Shown piece by piece: positions 33,445-42,795 of a stretch of DNA of 64,000 bases (positions within the stretch are counted from its first letter, which is position 1; every line of letters starts with the position of its first letter). The stretch is from NCBI RefSeq assembly GCF_003313325.1, contig NZ_QMHQ01000001.1, forward strand, positions 62,001 through 126,000, in the 5' to 3' direction. The position numbers were made by a program, and so were the translations under genes. The notes under the pieces are model-generated. The model ran no database searches. It worked only from the letters and a program-made list of their open reading frames with translations, and was not told the DNA's origin. This DNA comes from Pedobacter namyangjuensis. GTDB taxonomy: Bacteria; Bacteroidota; Bacteroidia; Sphingobacteriales; Sphingobacteriaceae.

Positions 33445-35094
33445 TTATGCCAATAATCTAATTGGTGCTTCTAAAAATCCTTTTAATGTTTGCAAGAATT
33501 GAGCTCCGGTTGCACCATCAACCACACGGTGGTCGCAACCTAAAGTTAATTTCATTACGTTACCAGGAACAACGGCACCGTTTTTAACAACAGGAACAGC
33601 CTGAATTGCGCCCACTGATAATATTGCACCATCTGGTGAGTTGATAATCGACGTAAATTCATCGATACCGAACATACCTAAGTTAGAAACTGTAAACGTG
33701 CTTCCTTCCCAATCTGATGGTTGTAGTTTTTTTGCTTTTGCTTTCGCACCGTATTCTTTAACCTCTGCAGAAATGTGAGATAAAGATTTACCATCTGCAA
33801 AACGTACAACTGGCACCAATAGACCGTCTTCAACAGCCATGGCAACGCCAATGTTAGTATGTTCATTGAAACGGATTTTATCGCCACCCCACGATGAATT
33901 TACAGCTGGGTGTTTTTTCAACGCCAAAGCAACTGCTTTAATTACGATATCGTTGAAAGAAACTTTTACCGGGGCAACATCGTTAATTTGAGTACGAGCC
34001 GCCATAGCGTTGTCCATATCAATACTGATGGTTAAGTAGAAATGTGGTGCCGTAAATAAACTTTCGCCTAAACGTTTTGCAATTACTTTACGCATTTGCG
34101 AAACTGGTTTCTCGGTATATTTTTCTTCGCCAACGTAAGTTGGAATTACTGGAGCTGAAGCTGTTTCTTTTGGACTTTCAGTCTTAGCGCTTTCAGCTTT
34201 CGCCGTTGGCGTAAAGTTCTCTACGTCTTTTTTAATAATACGACCGCCCTCTGCGCTACCTGCAACCGAGGCTAAATCTATACCTTTATCTTTAGCAATT
34301 TTTTTAGCCAAAGGCGACGCAATGATACGGCCACCGTTTGAATTAGCCACAACTTTAGCTTCTTCTTTTGGAGCTTCTGTTTTTGCAGTTTCAGCTTTGT
34401 TAGTTTCGGTCTCTTTGCTTTCTGATTTTGCAGCAGGAGCATCGCCACCCGCTAAAATTGCACTAACATCAGTTCCTTCTGGCCCAACAATAGCTATGAT
34501 GCCATTAACTTTGGCAGCTTCGCCTTTGTTAACACCTACGTGCAATAAAGTACCAGTTGCATATCCCATCACTTCCATAGTAGCCTTATCGGTTTCTACA
34601 TCAGCTAAAATATCATCATCCTTAACTTTATCGCCTACTTTTTTATGCCATTCGGCTATAACGCCTTCTGTCATTGTATCGCTCAATAAAGGCATACGAA
34701 TTACTGTTACGCCTTTTTTGCTCAATTCTTCTTCGCTTAAGCCACCACCTTGAGCAGGAGCTTCAGCTTTTGCTTCTTCTTTAGGTGCTTCCTCTTTAGA
34801 CGCTGTAGGCGCTGCACTTCCCGACTCCGCTTCTAAAGCTGCTTTATAATCTTCGCCTTCTTTTCCGATAACCGCCATTGGCGCATCAACCGGAACAGCT
34901 TGGCCTTCTTCTATGCCAACATATAGTAAAACACCGTCCCAATAAGACTCCATGTCCATGGTAGCTTTGTCTGTTTCAACTTCTGCCAAAACATCACCAC
35001 TTTTTACTTTATCGCCTACCTTTTTATGCCACTTCGCCAAAACCCCTTCGGTCATGGTGTCGCTCATCTTAGGCATCTTAATTACTTCAGCCAT
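33445..35094 (-). CDS. pdhC: Pyruvate dehydrogenase E2 (dihydrolipoamide acetyltransferase)
   Basis: A 549-residue protein. Two lipoyl domains carry the lipoylated lysines in ETDKATM at Lys43 and Lys170; between and after them are Ala/Glu/Lys-rich linkers. A peripheral subunit-binding domain lies at about 252-292 (IIASPLAKKIAKDKGIDLAS), and the catalytic domain fills the rest with the active-site His522 in DHRVVDGATGAQF. It transfers acetyl from E1 to CoA. It lies 29 bases after the E1-alpha gene. E1-beta and E3 are not in the window. Confidence 0.96.
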   Translation of the reverse strand: MAEVIKMPKMSDTMTEGVLAKWHKKVGDKVKSGDVLAEVETDKATMDMESYWDGVLLYVGIEEGQAVPVDAPMAVIGKEGEDYKAALEAESGSAAPTASKEEAPKEEAKAEAPAQGGGLSEEELSKKGVTVIRMPLLSDTMTEGVIAEWHKKVGDKVKDDDILADVETDKATMEVMGYATGTLLHVGVNKGEAAKVNGIIAIVGPEGTDVSAILAGGDAPAAKSESKETETNKAETAKTEAPKEEAKVVANSNGGRIIASPLAKKIAKDKGIDLASVAGSAEGGRIIKKDVENFTPTAKAESAKTESPKETASAPVIPTYVGEEKYTEKPVSQMRKVIAKRLGESLFTAPHFYLTISIDMDNAMAARTQINDVAPVKVSFNDIVIKAVALALKKHPAVNSSWGGDKIRFNEHTNIGVAMAVEDGLLVPVVRFADGKSLSHISAEVKEYGAKAKAKKLQPSDWEGSTFTVSNLGMFGIDEFTSIINSPDGAILSVGAIQAVPVVKNGAVVPGNVMKLTLGCDHRVVDGATGAQFLQTLKGFLEAPIRLLA

Positions 35095-35123
35095 TTATAT
35101 ATATCTAATGAAATTCGTATTTA

Positions 35124-36119
35124 TTAATTTTCTTGGAAAGGATAATCGCTTTGGATGTAAACATCTTTGTAAAGCTCTTCTGGCTCTGGCCAAGCAGATT
35201 CTTCTGCAAATTTTACAGATTCGTCTACAATACCTTTTACTTTTTCTTCGATTTCTGTAATCCAAGCATCGTCAGCATATTTCTCTTTTAATATTACCTC
35301 TCTTACTTGCTCAATAGGATCTTTAGCTTTATATTCTTCCAACTCGTCTTTAGTACGGTATTTAGCAGGATCTGACATTGAGTGACCACGGTAACGGTAA
35401 GTTCTCATTTCTAAGAAAGTTGGCCCTTCGCCAGCACGAGCACGTTGAATAGCTTCATCCATTGCGTTATGCACAGCAACCGGATCCATACCATCTACAG
35501 GAGCGCAAGGCATATCAAAACCTAAACCGATTTTATAAATATCTGTCATGTTAGTAGTACGTTCTACCGATGTACCCATTGCGTAACCGTTGTTTTCACA
35601 AACAAAAATCACAGGTAATTTCCACAACATAGCCATGTTAAACGCTTCGTTTAATGCACCCTGACGCACAGCGCCATCGCCCATATAACATATGTTTACA
35701 TTTTTAGTTCCTTTATATTTCTCTGCAAATGCAATACCTGCACCTAATGGAATTTGACCACCAACGATACCATGTCCGCCGTAAAAGTTATGCTCTTTGC
35801 TAAAAATGTGCATTGAACCGCCCTTACCTTTAGAACAACCCGTAATTTTACCATACATTTCTGCCATGATGCTGTTAGCGCTAACACCTAAAGCTAAAGC
35901 ATGTGCGTGATCACGGTAAGCTGTTATCATAGAATCATCTGGTCCCATTGCCGAGATTGCTCCTGCAACCACCGCTTCTTGACCGATGTATAAGTGGCAA
36001 AAACCACGAATTTTTTGCTGTCCGTATAGCTGTCCGGTTTTTTCTTCGAACTTGCGCATAAGCAACATCGACTCAAACCACTTCAAATAGGTATCCTTGT
36101 TAATTTCTACTGCACTCAT
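35124..36119 (-). CDS. pdhA: Pyruvate dehydrogenase E1 component alpha subunit
   Basis: A 331-residue subunit of the E1 heterotetramer that decarboxylates pyruvate using thiamine diphosphate. The TPP motif is MGDGAVRQGALNEAFNMA ... ENNGYAMGTS, and the phosphorylation-loop-like RYRGHSMSDP is present. It precedes the E2 gene in one operon; the beta subunit must be encoded elsewhere, which is a common arrangement in this group. A -7 element lies at 36151-36158. Confidence 0.96.
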   Translation of the reverse strand: MSAVEINKDTYLKWFESMLLMRKFEEKTGQLYGQQKIRGFCHLYIGQEAVVAGAISAMGPDDSMITAYRDHAHALALGVSANSIMAEMYGKITGCSKGKGGSMHIFSKEHNFYGGHGIVGGQIPLGAGIAFAEKYKGTKNVNICYMGDGAVRQGALNEAFNMAMLWKLPVIFVCENNGYAMGTSVERTTNMTDIYKIGLGFDMPCAPVDGMDPVAVHNAMDEAIQRARAGEGPTFLEMRTYRYRGHSMSDPAKYRTKDELEEYKAKDPIEQVREVILKEKYADDAWITEIEEKVKGIVDESVKFAEESAWPEPEELYKDVYIQSDYPFQEN

Positions 36120-36150
36120 GTTGAGGTATTGATTTTTTTGTTTATGAGAG

Positions 36151-36158
36151 CAAATCTA
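36151..36158 (-). promoter_or_regulatory. -7 element for pdhA-pdhC
   Basis: CAAATCTA reads TAGATTTG leftward and fits TAnnTTTG; the predicted leader is about 29 bases. No good -33 box was seen. Confidence 0.45.
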
Positions 36159-36489
36159 ATTTTTTTTATTGTATTTCTCCCTATTCCCGAGTGTAAAAAC
36201 ATCATTATATGTATGTAACATTTCAGAAAATCAATAATTTACATTAAAGCAAAAATCAACTTAAAAAGTAGAGATTTTATAGACTTAGGATGCAAGCATA
36301 TATAATACGTGCTATATTTAGGCTTACTGAAATTTAATTTCGGAAACGAAGCGTTGGGCGCAATCTACAAATTGCCGAAACTTAAATTTGATCTAGCAAC
36401 ATGCCGGGCAAAATAAAATTTTATTTTCTCTCCATTAACAAGCCAAAAATCAAGAAATGTTAATAACTTTCAGTTTTAAACATCCAATA

Positions 36490-36521
36490 TTTGGATAACA
36501 TTTGTAAATAGCATATTTTTG
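36490..36521 (+). promoter_or_regulatory. Promoter of the NlpC/P60 gene
   Basis: TTTG (36490-36493), 20 bases, then TATTTTTG (36514-36521) matches both boxes of the Bacteroidota sigma factor consensus with suitable spacing. Start near 36528, leader about 66 bases. Confidence 0.55.
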
Positions 36522-36593
36522 CCACCTAACAATAAGCCCGTAGTGGTGTACGTTTAAGTGTAAGTGTCATTTACCCAAACTTAACAGTATAAC

Positions 36594-37148
36594 ATGATAA
36601 AAAAATTCTTGTTTTCTACTCTTATCGTTCTCGCCAGCTTTACGGCTGTATTTGCACAAAGCAAAACCAAAGAAACTAACAAACTAGAAGACCCAGACAA
36701 CTTAGCTTCGCAATATTTTTCGCAAGTTATGGGCGTAGCGGTAGACGCGACATCAAACTTAAAACTATACAAATTTATATACGAGTGGATTGGAACCCCT
36801 TACCGTTTTGGTGGAAATACAAAAAAAGGGATTGATTGTTCGGCCTTTACTAAGGCCATTTACGACAAAGTTTTCAACACAACTATTTTGCGTAACTCTC
36901 GTGATATCTTTAGCATGGTAAACCCATTAGCTAAAACAGAATTAAAAGAAGGCGATCTAGTTTTCTTCAAAATTAAAAGCCGTAGCATTACACATATTGG
37001 TATCTATTTAGGCGATGATCGTTTTGCTCACGCTTCTAGTACAAGAGGTGTAGTAATTAGCAATTTAAACGATCCTTACTACAACCGTTATTTTTATAAA
37101 GGTGGCAGAATACTAGAAGGTGGTAAAAAAGATTTTATAGAGGAATAA
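36594..37148 (+). CDS. Secreted NlpC/P60 cysteine peptidase (C40)
   Basis: A 184-residue exported protein with signal peptide 1-21. The C40 fold spans about 55-175: catalytic Cys82 in KGIDCSAFTKAIY, His in SITHIGIYLGDDRFAHAS, with GDLVFFKI before it. Such enzymes cut D-Glu to meso-diaminopimelate bonds in peptidoglycan peptides. The preceding segment TPYRFGG is a typical start of the domain. It is followed by its own terminator, so it is transcribed separately from the CapA-like gene. Confidence 0.93.
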   Translation: MIKKFLFSTLIVLASFTAVFAQSKTKETNKLEDPDNLASQYFSQVMGVAVDATSNLKLYKFIYEWIGTPYRFGGNTKKGIDCSAFTKAIYDKVFNTTILRNSRDIFSMVNPLAKTELKEGDLVFFKIKSRSITHIGIYLGDDRFAHASSTRGVVISNLNDPYYNRYFYKGGRILEGGKKDFIEE

Positions 37149-37170
37149 AGCTATCGAACCAAAAATATTT

Positions 37171-37205
37171 AATCCTTCCCGATTTTTCGAGAAGGATTTT
37201 TTTAT
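37171..37205 (+). terminator. Terminator of the NlpC/P60 gene
   Basis: AATCCTTC (37171-37178) and GAAGGATT (37191-37198) followed by a run of eight or more T with one A. It lies before the CapA-like gene. Confidence 0.8.
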
Positions 37206-37214
37206 GAAATAAAG

Positions 37215-38315
37215 ATGAAGAAATTAATATTCGTATCAACGCTAACGTTCTTTTTAGCTTATCTGTTAATCAGTTGCCAAGGTAAATCTGCGCCGGCAAC
37301 ACACCAAACTAAAATAGACAGCCCCATAGTTAAAAAGCTTAAAGATACCATTAGCATTGTTGCCGTTGGAGATATAATGTTAGGTTCGGCATTTCCAAGC
37401 AAGACCAATCTCCCACCAGATGATGCTGTGAATAGTTTTGCAGCAGTAGATACTTTCTTGCGTGGCGACATTGTATTTGGCAATTTAGAAGGTTGCTTTT
37501 TGAATAGTGGAAATTCATCTAAATGTGCCGGATTAAACCCAAACAGTTGTTACGCGTTTAGAATGCCAGATCGCTATGCGGGAATTATAAAACAGGCTGG
37601 CTTTAACGTTTTGAGTATTGCAAATAACCACGTTGGCGATTTTGATAGTAGAGGCAGAAAAAACACAGCTAAAATTCTAGATTCTTTACAGTTTAAGTAC
37701 GCTGGTCAGTTAAATAAGCCTTTTGATATTTTCGAGGTTGATAGTGTTAAGTACGCCTTTTGCGCATTTGCACCTAATGAAAATACGGTATCGATTAAAA
37801 ACATAGATAGCGCAAAGCTTTTAGTGGCAAAGCTTAAAGAGCAGGTTGATATTGTAATTGTTTCTTTCCACGGCGGTGGCGAAGGTGCAAATTTTGAACA
37901 CGTTACACGTAAAACCGAGATTTTTTACAGAGAAAACAGAGGCAACGTTTACGCTTTTGCACATGGTGTAATTGATGCAGGCGCAGATATTGTTTTAGGC
38001 CATGGACCACATGTTACCAGAGCCGTAGAGGTTTATAAAAATAAATTTATTGCTTATAGCTTAGGTAACTTTTGTACCTACGGCATGTTTAGTTTAAAAG
38101 GCCCTAATGGTTTTGCGCCACTCTTGCAGTTAAAAGTTAATGCCAAAGGTGATTTTATTTATGCAGATATCGTATCGGTTAAGCAAGATAAAATTAACCG
38201 CTTAACTGTTGATGACAGTTTTACAGCCTTTAAAAAATTAAAAATGTTAACAGATTTTGACTTCGCCGGACATAATCTTCTTTTCGAGAACAACCGAATT
38301 TCCCTAAAAAATTAA
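37215..38315 (+). CDS. CapA-family metallophosphatase-like lipoprotein
   Basis: A 366-residue lipoprotein with lipobox LLISC at Cys21. The PGA_cap domain follows: VAVGDIMLGS, FGNLEG, SIANNHVGDFDSRG, SFHGGGEG and GHGPHVTRAVEVY provide the dinuclear metal ligands of the calcineurin-like fold. The family includes CapA/PgsA of poly-gamma-glutamate capsule synthesis, but with no capB/capC neighbours that role is unlikely here. It sits 66 bases after the peptidase gene, behind a terminator. Confidence 0.88.
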   Translation: MKKLIFVSTLTFFLAYLLISCQGKSAPATHQTKIDSPIVKKLKDTISIVAVGDIMLGSAFPSKTNLPPDDAVNSFAAVDTFLRGDIVFGNLEGCFLNSGNSSKCAGLNPNSCYAFRMPDRYAGIIKQAGFNVLSIANNHVGDFDSRGRKNTAKILDSLQFKYAGQLNKPFDIFEVDSVKYAFCAFAPNENTVSIKNIDSAKLLVAKLKEQVDIVIVSFHGGGEGANFEHVTRKTEIFYRENRGNVYAFAHGVIDAGADIVLGHGPHVTRAVEVYKNKFIAYSLGNFCTYGMFSLKGPNGFAPLLQLKVNAKGDFIYADIVSVKQDKINRLTVDDSFTAFKKLKMLTDFDFAGHNLLFENNRISLKN

Positions 38316-38326
38316 CAACACCTAGA

Positions 38327-38503
38327 ATGAAAAATGGACTATTAATACATTACCTTATTGGCATAAGCGCATTTTTGCTCGCCGTAACCGCGGTATATTT
38401 CATCCAACAAAATCAGGCGAATTTAATCTCTGCGGGCATTATTGCATTCGCAGGTTTAATGATTGCAATTACACAATATCTCATCATCAAAAAGAAAAAA
38501 TAA
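38327..38503 (+). CDS. Small two-span membrane protein
   Basis: A 58-residue frame from ATG 38327 to TAA, 11 bases after the CapA-like stop. It contains two hydrophobic segments (about 5-23 and 32-51, with a QQNQANL turn) and ends in KKKK, giving an N-in/C-in-like topology. It is short but has a normal codon pattern and is followed by a hairpin. Function unknown. Confidence 0.6.
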   Translation: MKNGLLIHYLIGISAFLLAVTAVYFIQQNQANLISAGIIAFAGLMIAITQYLIIKKKK

Positions 38504-38529
38504 ACTATCCAGTATTAGCTGGGTAGTTT
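38503..38529 (+). terminator. Hairpin after the small membrane protein gene
   Basis: AACTATCC (38503-38510) pairs with GGGTAGTT (38521-38528), including one G-U, then TAAGG. The T-run is weak. Confidence 0.5.
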
Positions 38530-38566
38530 AAGGATTTCCTTTAATCTGGTTTATAGAGATACTTAT

Positions 38567-38752
38567 TTACGACTCGTCCTTAGTGTTTTTTACCAGTCCG
38601 ATACCCGAAACAAAAAAGATTATCCCGATAACGCCTATAACTAGTAATTCTCTAGTTTTTAAACTGTGTTGCACAAAACCCCAACCGGCATATACCAGGC
38701 CAATAATCCCTAAGATTGTTAGGATTGTTCCAAAAGTTCTTTTTACGTTCAT
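38567..38752 (-). CDS. Small two-span membrane protein
   Basis: A 61-residue protein (MNVKRTFGTILTILGIIGLVY onward, split here) with hydrophobic segments at about 8-25 and 36-54 and a charged C-terminus (NTKDES). Short membrane proteins with the start MNxKRxxGTxLTxxGIxGL are common in this group. It lies upstream of the tail-specific protease terminator and is transcribed leftward on its own. Function unknown. Confidence 0.7.
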   Translation of the reverse strand: MNVKRTFGTILTILGIIGLVYAGWGFVQHSLKTRELLVIGVIGIIFFVSGIGLVKNTKDES

Positions 38753-38814
38753 AGCTATTAATTTAACAGCGTAATAACAGTAACAGCCTCTTTTTGTTTG
38801 AGTAAGTAATTAAT

Positions 38815-38844
38815 AAAAAAAATCCGCTAGTTACTTAGCGGATT
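38815..38844 (-). terminator. Terminator of the tail-specific protease gene
   Basis: AATCCGCT (38821-38828) and AGCGGATT (38837-38844), with six A at 38815-38820 giving a U tract leftward. Confidence 0.8.
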
Positions 38845-38868
38845 TTCAATTAGCATATGGTTTTACTA

Positions 38869-41100
38869 TTATTTGTTGAAGGTTGGTAATGCTTTAACAG
38901 TTTTACCGCTTTGGCTCATTTTCATAAAATCAACCATAATATTTAAACTCTCTTGTTGTACAAGGTCAAACGTATCTTCCTTAGCAGTTTTCTCGCCCTT
39001 TTTAATTGGTGCTAAACCTCTAGATGCTCTTAACTTATTAACTCTAGCTAATGATTTGGCTTCTAACTCATCTCTTTCTGCTTTCAGCTTAGCTTCATTT
39101 AGGGTGATTGAAGTTTCCCCTTCTCTCTTTTTCGATTCGATAATATCTTCTTGCAAAATCTTATAATCCAAAGATCTTTCCATTCTTTGCTTATGAAGTT
39201 CAATTAAACCTGCTTTAATAGGTCCTAGGTTTTCTACAGGCCTATAGTTTGATGGTTTAATAATATCAAATGGCAAAGCCGATGGCTCGGTATCTTCTCC
39301 AATTTTATCCAATGGATAAATAGATGGGAAGTTGAAATCAGGAATTATACCTTTATGCTGATTACTATTACCACTTACACGATAGAATTTACCCATGGTT
39401 AAGTTTAACTGACCTAATTGAGGAACGCCATCTTTGTCAACAATTGTTGTGTGATTACTTTCTTTAACTGTTACTGTTTTTCCATTTTCCTTGGTTGTTA
39501 CAACTTTGTCGTTTGCCTCTTTATTTTTATTAGAAGCTAGCATCGACATCATTTTTTGCAGGATAGACGGATCAACCATATCATTTAGGGCAATTTGTCT
39601 TTGCACTGTTCCTTTTCCGTAAGATTGGGTACCCATAATTAAACCACGTCCATAATCTTGGATAGCACCCGCAAAAATTTCTGATGCAGAAGCACTTACA
39701 CGATCAATCATAACTCCAAACGGACCATCCCAAGATGTACCAGCTTCTTTATCTTCATCAACGGTAATGCTATTTCTGTAATCTCTAACCTGTACAACCG
39801 GGCCTTTGTCTATAAATAAACCCGTTAACTCAATAGCTTCGTTTAAAGAACCACCACCATTAGCACGCAAATCCATCACAATCGCATCTACCTTATCAAG
39901 ATTTTTTAATGTATCAATTAATAGTCTAACATCTCTAGTTGTGCTTTTGTAATTTTTATCGCCTGCTGCGTAAGCTTTAAAATCTGCATAAAATCCTGGC
40001 ACATCTATAACACCAATTTTATAAGATTTGCCGTCTGCAGTAACGGTTTTAACCGTTTTCTTAGCAGATTGGTCGGCCATAATTACTTTATCCCTAACTA
40101 CCGTTACAATTATTGGTTTCGATGACAGATCTTGGCCTACTGGGATAATTTTTAGTTTAACCGTGGTTCCTTTTGGCCCTTTGATTTTAGCAACTGTATT
40201 ATCAATTCTCCAACCTACCACATCTTCAAATTCTCCATTCACGCCTTGCGCAACAGCAACAATCCTGTCGCCGGCATTTAATTGCTTACTTTTAAAAGCC
40301 GGTCCGCCTGGTACCAAAGAAACTATTTTGGTTACTTCATTGTCTAACTGTAAAGTTGCGCCAATACCTTCAATAGAACGAGACATCTCAATATTGAAAG
40401 CCTCAGCGTTTCTCGGATTAAAATAATTTGTATGCGGATCGATAGCTTCCGTAAACGAGTTCATTATAATTTGAAACACGTCTTGATTATTTAATTTAGA
40501 GATCTGAGATTTTAAATTTTCATAACGTTTTGTAAGTGTTTCGATGTTTTTAGCATCACTAGTTCCAGCTATTTTTAAGTTAACTAGTTCGTATTTTACA
40601 CGCTTTTTCCAAATGTCATCTAACGCCGTAGTAGATGTTACCCAAGGCATTTTTTCTCTATCGTATACATAGGTATCATTCTGATTAAAATCGTATTTTG
40701 CTTTAATCTGCGACATCGAGAAATCTATCCTATCGTTATATCTTTTTAAATAAACGTTAAACATATGAAACGGAGCACTCAAATCGCCGATTTTAAAGTC
40801 ATCATCTAACGAATGTCTATATTGCTCGAAATCTTTAATATCACTTTCTAAAAAGTAATACCTAGAAGGATCTAAAGCCTTTATATACCTATCGAAAATA
40901 ACAGACGATATGGAATCATTAATTTTAATCTGTTTATAATTATAGTTCTCAATTAAAGAAAAAACTTGACGGCAAGCTAAGCTTTGCTGGTCATCTGGCC
41001 TAATGTTTTCAATTCCATCTACCATTACTTGTGCTTTTGGAGAAGCACTACAAGCCAACGCGGCGGCCGTAAACGTTATTAACAAAACTCTTCTCAACAT
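38869..41100 (-). CDS. Carboxy-terminal (tail-specific) protease, S41
   Basis: The Met at 41100 is preferred because MLRRVLLITFTAAALACSAS looks like a lipoprotein signal; a Met 15 codons upstream is the alternative. It contains an N-terminal DUF3340-like region, a PDZ domain about residues 240-325, the S41 catalytic core with Ser in RVSASASEIFAGA and Lys in GTQSYGKGTVQ, and a C-terminal DUF3340 helical region (LNEAKLKAERDELEAKS). Such periplasmic proteases trim proteins with nonpolar tails. The full-length protein is about 740 residues, as expected for the Prc/Tsp family. Confidence 0.93.
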   Translation of the reverse strand: MLRRVLLITFTAAALACSASPKAQVMVDGIENIRPDDQQSLACRQVFSLIENYNYKQIKINDSISSVIFDRYIKALDPSRYYFLESDIKDFEQYRHSLDDDFKIGDLSAPFHMFNVYLKRYNDRIDFSMSQIKAKYDFNQNDTYVYDREKMPWVTSTTALDDIWKKRVKYELVNLKIAGTSDAKNIETLTKRYENLKSQISKLNNQDVFQIIMNSFTEAIDPHTNYFNPRNAEAFNIEMSRSIEGIGATLQLDNEVTKIVSLVPGGPAFKSKQLNAGDRIVAVAQGVNGEFEDVVGWRIDNTVAKIKGPKGTTVKLKIIPVGQDLSSKPIIVTVVRDKVIMADQSAKKTVKTVTADGKSYKIGVIDVPGFYADFKAYAAGDKNYKSTTRDVRLLIDTLKNLDKVDAIVMDLRANGGGSLNEAIELTGLFIDKGPVVQVRDYRNSITVDEDKEAGTSWDGPFGVMIDRVSASASEIFAGAIQDYGRGLIMGTQSYGKGTVQRQIALNDMVDPSILQKMMSMLASNKNKEANDKVVTTKENGKTVTVKESNHTTIVDKDGVPQLGQLNLTMGKFYRVSGNSNQHKGIIPDFNFPSIYPLDKIGEDTEPSALPFDIIKPSNYRPVENLGPIKAGLIELHKQRMERSLDYKILQEDIIESKKREGETSITLNEAKLKAERDELEAKSLARVNKLRASRGLAPIKKGEKTAKEDTFDLVQQESLNIMVDFMKMSQSGKTVKALPTFNK

Positions 41101-41170
41101 CTCTTTTACTTGTTTAAATTCCATTCTTAGAAAATCATCATCCAATATGATACCAATTTTTTAAATAAAC

Positions 41171-41203
41171 AAAAAAGATACAGCATAATACTGTATCTTT
41201 TTT
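41171..41203. terminator. Terminator hairpin of the TPR gene
   Basis: 13-bp perfect arms AAAAAAGATACAG (41171-41183) and CTGTATCTTTTTT (41191-41203) with a 7-base loop. U-runs on both strands allow leftward termination before the protease gene. Confidence 0.85.
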
Positions 41204-41253
41204 GTAATCTTTGATTTGTAACCAGCTTGCTTGTTACAAAAAGCCTTGAAATT

Positions 41254-41934
41254 TTACTTTTTTAAAGCGCCCTTATCGGCAATGGCAGATCTGGTGTTTT
41301 TAATAAGCTGGCTAAACTGGCTAATCTTATAATTTTTCGCTAACAACTCTGCCCTATTTACATCTTTAGTTGCCAAACTGAATTCTCTCTTTTTGATTTT
41401 TACCGCAGCGATGCCTAAAATAGAATCGATGTAAGATGTATTGTTTTTTAACTGTTGCGCCAAAATTCCTTGCTGAGTATAGAACCAAAGCGACTGCGTT
41501 AACTTGTTTGATGCTAAATATATTTTACCGAGTTGGTTATAAGAAGCCATTTGGCCGGTTCTACTGCCAATTTTAGAATACGTTTTTAAAGCGGCGTTTA
41601 ATATAACTTGCTCTGCTTCGGTGTAATGTGTTAACATCAAATGCACATTGCTCATTCTTAATAGAGAAGCCGCATATCTGCTAAATTTTTTGTCGTTGTT
41701 ATATTCAAAAGCTGCTTTACCGAATAGCGTTAAGGCCTCATTCAAATCGCCTCTTCGCTCATTTTTCTCTGCATCCTCAAAAAACTCATCGCCGTCAGAC
41801 TCATCTTTAGCCGCCACTGCAATATTAATTGCAGATCCGCCTTGCGTAACCTCTTGCGGTGCAAAGTTTGCATTTTGTGCATTAACTAAAACAGCCAATA
41901 GGGAGAAGGCAAGCGTTAAGCAGATTTTATTCAT
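41254..41934 (-). CDS. Secreted tetratricopeptide-repeat protein
   Basis: A 226-residue protein with signal peptide 1-19 (MNKICLTLAFSLLAVLVNAQ) and about three TPR-like motifs between 55 and 195 (GDLNEALTLFGKAAFEYNN; AEQVILNAALKTYSKIGSRTG). It has no enzymatic domain; these repeats scaffold protein interactions. It is upstream of the tail-specific protease but separated by a terminator. A -7 element directly abuts the start codon at 41939-41946. Confidence 0.8.
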   Translation of the reverse strand: MNKICLTLAFSLLAVLVNAQNANFAPQEVTQGGSAINIAVAAKDESDGDEFFEDAEKNERRGDLNEALTLFGKAAFEYNNDKKFSRYAASLLRMSNVHLMLTHYTEAEQVILNAALKTYSKIGSRTGQMASYNQLGKIYLASNKLTQSLWFYTQQGILAQQLKNNTSYIDSILGIAAVKIKKREFSLATKDVNRAELLAKNYKISQFSQLIKNTRSAIADKGALKK

Positions 41935-41938
41935 CCTG

Positions 41939-41946
41939 CAAATATA
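41939..41946 (-). promoter_or_regulatory. -7 element for the TPR gene, near-leaderless
   Basis: CAAATATA reads TATATTTG leftward. The predicted start of transcription falls within about two bases of the ATG at 41934. Confidence 0.4.
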
Positions 41947-41952
41947 ATATAT

Positions 41953-42795
41953 TTAGTTAAACACTTGTAAACTAACATCAAAAGAAGCCCAAACCATATA
42001 GGGATGCGAATCGCAATGATATATTTCGCCATTACCAGCTATGCCAATAACACCGGCAAAGCCATCAAAAGGTTTAAGTTCTGAGAACGATTTTTCGCAT
42101 GCATTCTGTAAGGAGAAGCCATCTGTTACACGAGTAACAATTTTAGCTGCCAATGCACCGCTTACAATATCCTCACCAACTCCCGTACAAGAAATACCGG
42201 CAAATTCATTTGCGAAGTTTCCGGCAACAGTTGCAGAATCGCTAACTCGGCACGGTATTTCAAAACCTTTGCCTCCTGTAGAAGTTGCTACAGCGATATT
42301 TCCATCCGCATCTAAGGCTACGCAACCAACAGTCCCTTTTCTCTCCTGCTGATTTAACTTTGCTTCATATTCTGCCTGTCTTTGTGGTGTAATTGGATTA
42401 AAATATTCATGGCCATTAGCTCTCGAAAAAGCTAAAGCGCCTTCGCCACTTAACACCCTGTCATCATAAGCTAACAATTGCTTGGCAACTTCAATTGGGT
42501 TTTCTACATCTTCTAAATTAATTACGCCGCTAAACTTTTGGCTCTTACCATCCATTAGCGAAGCACTTAGCCTAACTTTTCCATCACTTTGTATCTGAGA
42601 ACCAATGCCTGCGTTAAACAACTCGCTATCTTCCAACAAACTAACGGCATATACTACAGTATCTAAAGCGGTGTTACTTGCCAAAAAAGCATGTGCTTTG
42701 GTTACAATCTCCGCTAGCGCATTTTGCTTGGCCAATTTCATTTCCTGATTGGTAGACGATTCGCTGAAAAAGCCACCATGAATAATTACTTTCAT
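41953..42795 (-). CDS. iaaA: Isoaspartyl dipeptidase/L-asparaginase (cyanophycin dipeptide hydrolysis)
   Basis: A 280-residue Ntn hydrolase of the plant-type asparaginase family, self-cleaving before Thr155 (KGTVGCVALD), with STGGKGFEIPCRVSDSA and CTGVGEDIV as substrate-pocket blocks. It splits beta-aspartyl dipeptides, including the beta-Asp-Arg product of cyanophycinase. Its start overlaps the cyanophycinase stop by 4 bases (ATGA-type), so the two are translationally coupled. The N-terminal region lacks a signal peptide, hence cytosolic. Confidence 0.92.
   Translation of the reverse strand: MKVIIHGGFFSESSTNQEMKLAKQNALAEIVTKAHAFLASNTALDTVVYAVSLLEDSELFNAGIGSQIQSDGKVRLSASLMDGKSQKFSGVINLEDVENPIEVAKQLLAYDDRVLSGEGALAFSRANGHEYFNPITPQRQAEYEAKLNQQERKGTVGCVALDADGNIAVATSTGGKGFEIPCRVSDSATVAGNFANEFAGISCTGVGEDIVSGALAAKIVTRVTDGFSLQNACEKSFSELKPFDGFAGVIGIAGNGEIYHCDSHPYMVWASFDVSLQVFN

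Larger units (their letters stand above)
36120..36593. other. Divergent promoter region with two inverted repeats
   Basis: This 474-base AT-rich gap separates pdhA from the NlpC/P60 gene. It contains -7 elements for both, a 14-15 base inverted repeat AAATTTAATTTCGG (36330-36343) and CCGAAACTTAAATTT (36375-36389), and an 18-base palindrome (36410-36427). No gene is visible. Confidence 0.6.

Noticed and set aside
37215..38315. Capsule (poly-gamma-glutamate) locus
   Set aside because: Only the CapA-like gene is present; no ligase or export genes are nearby.
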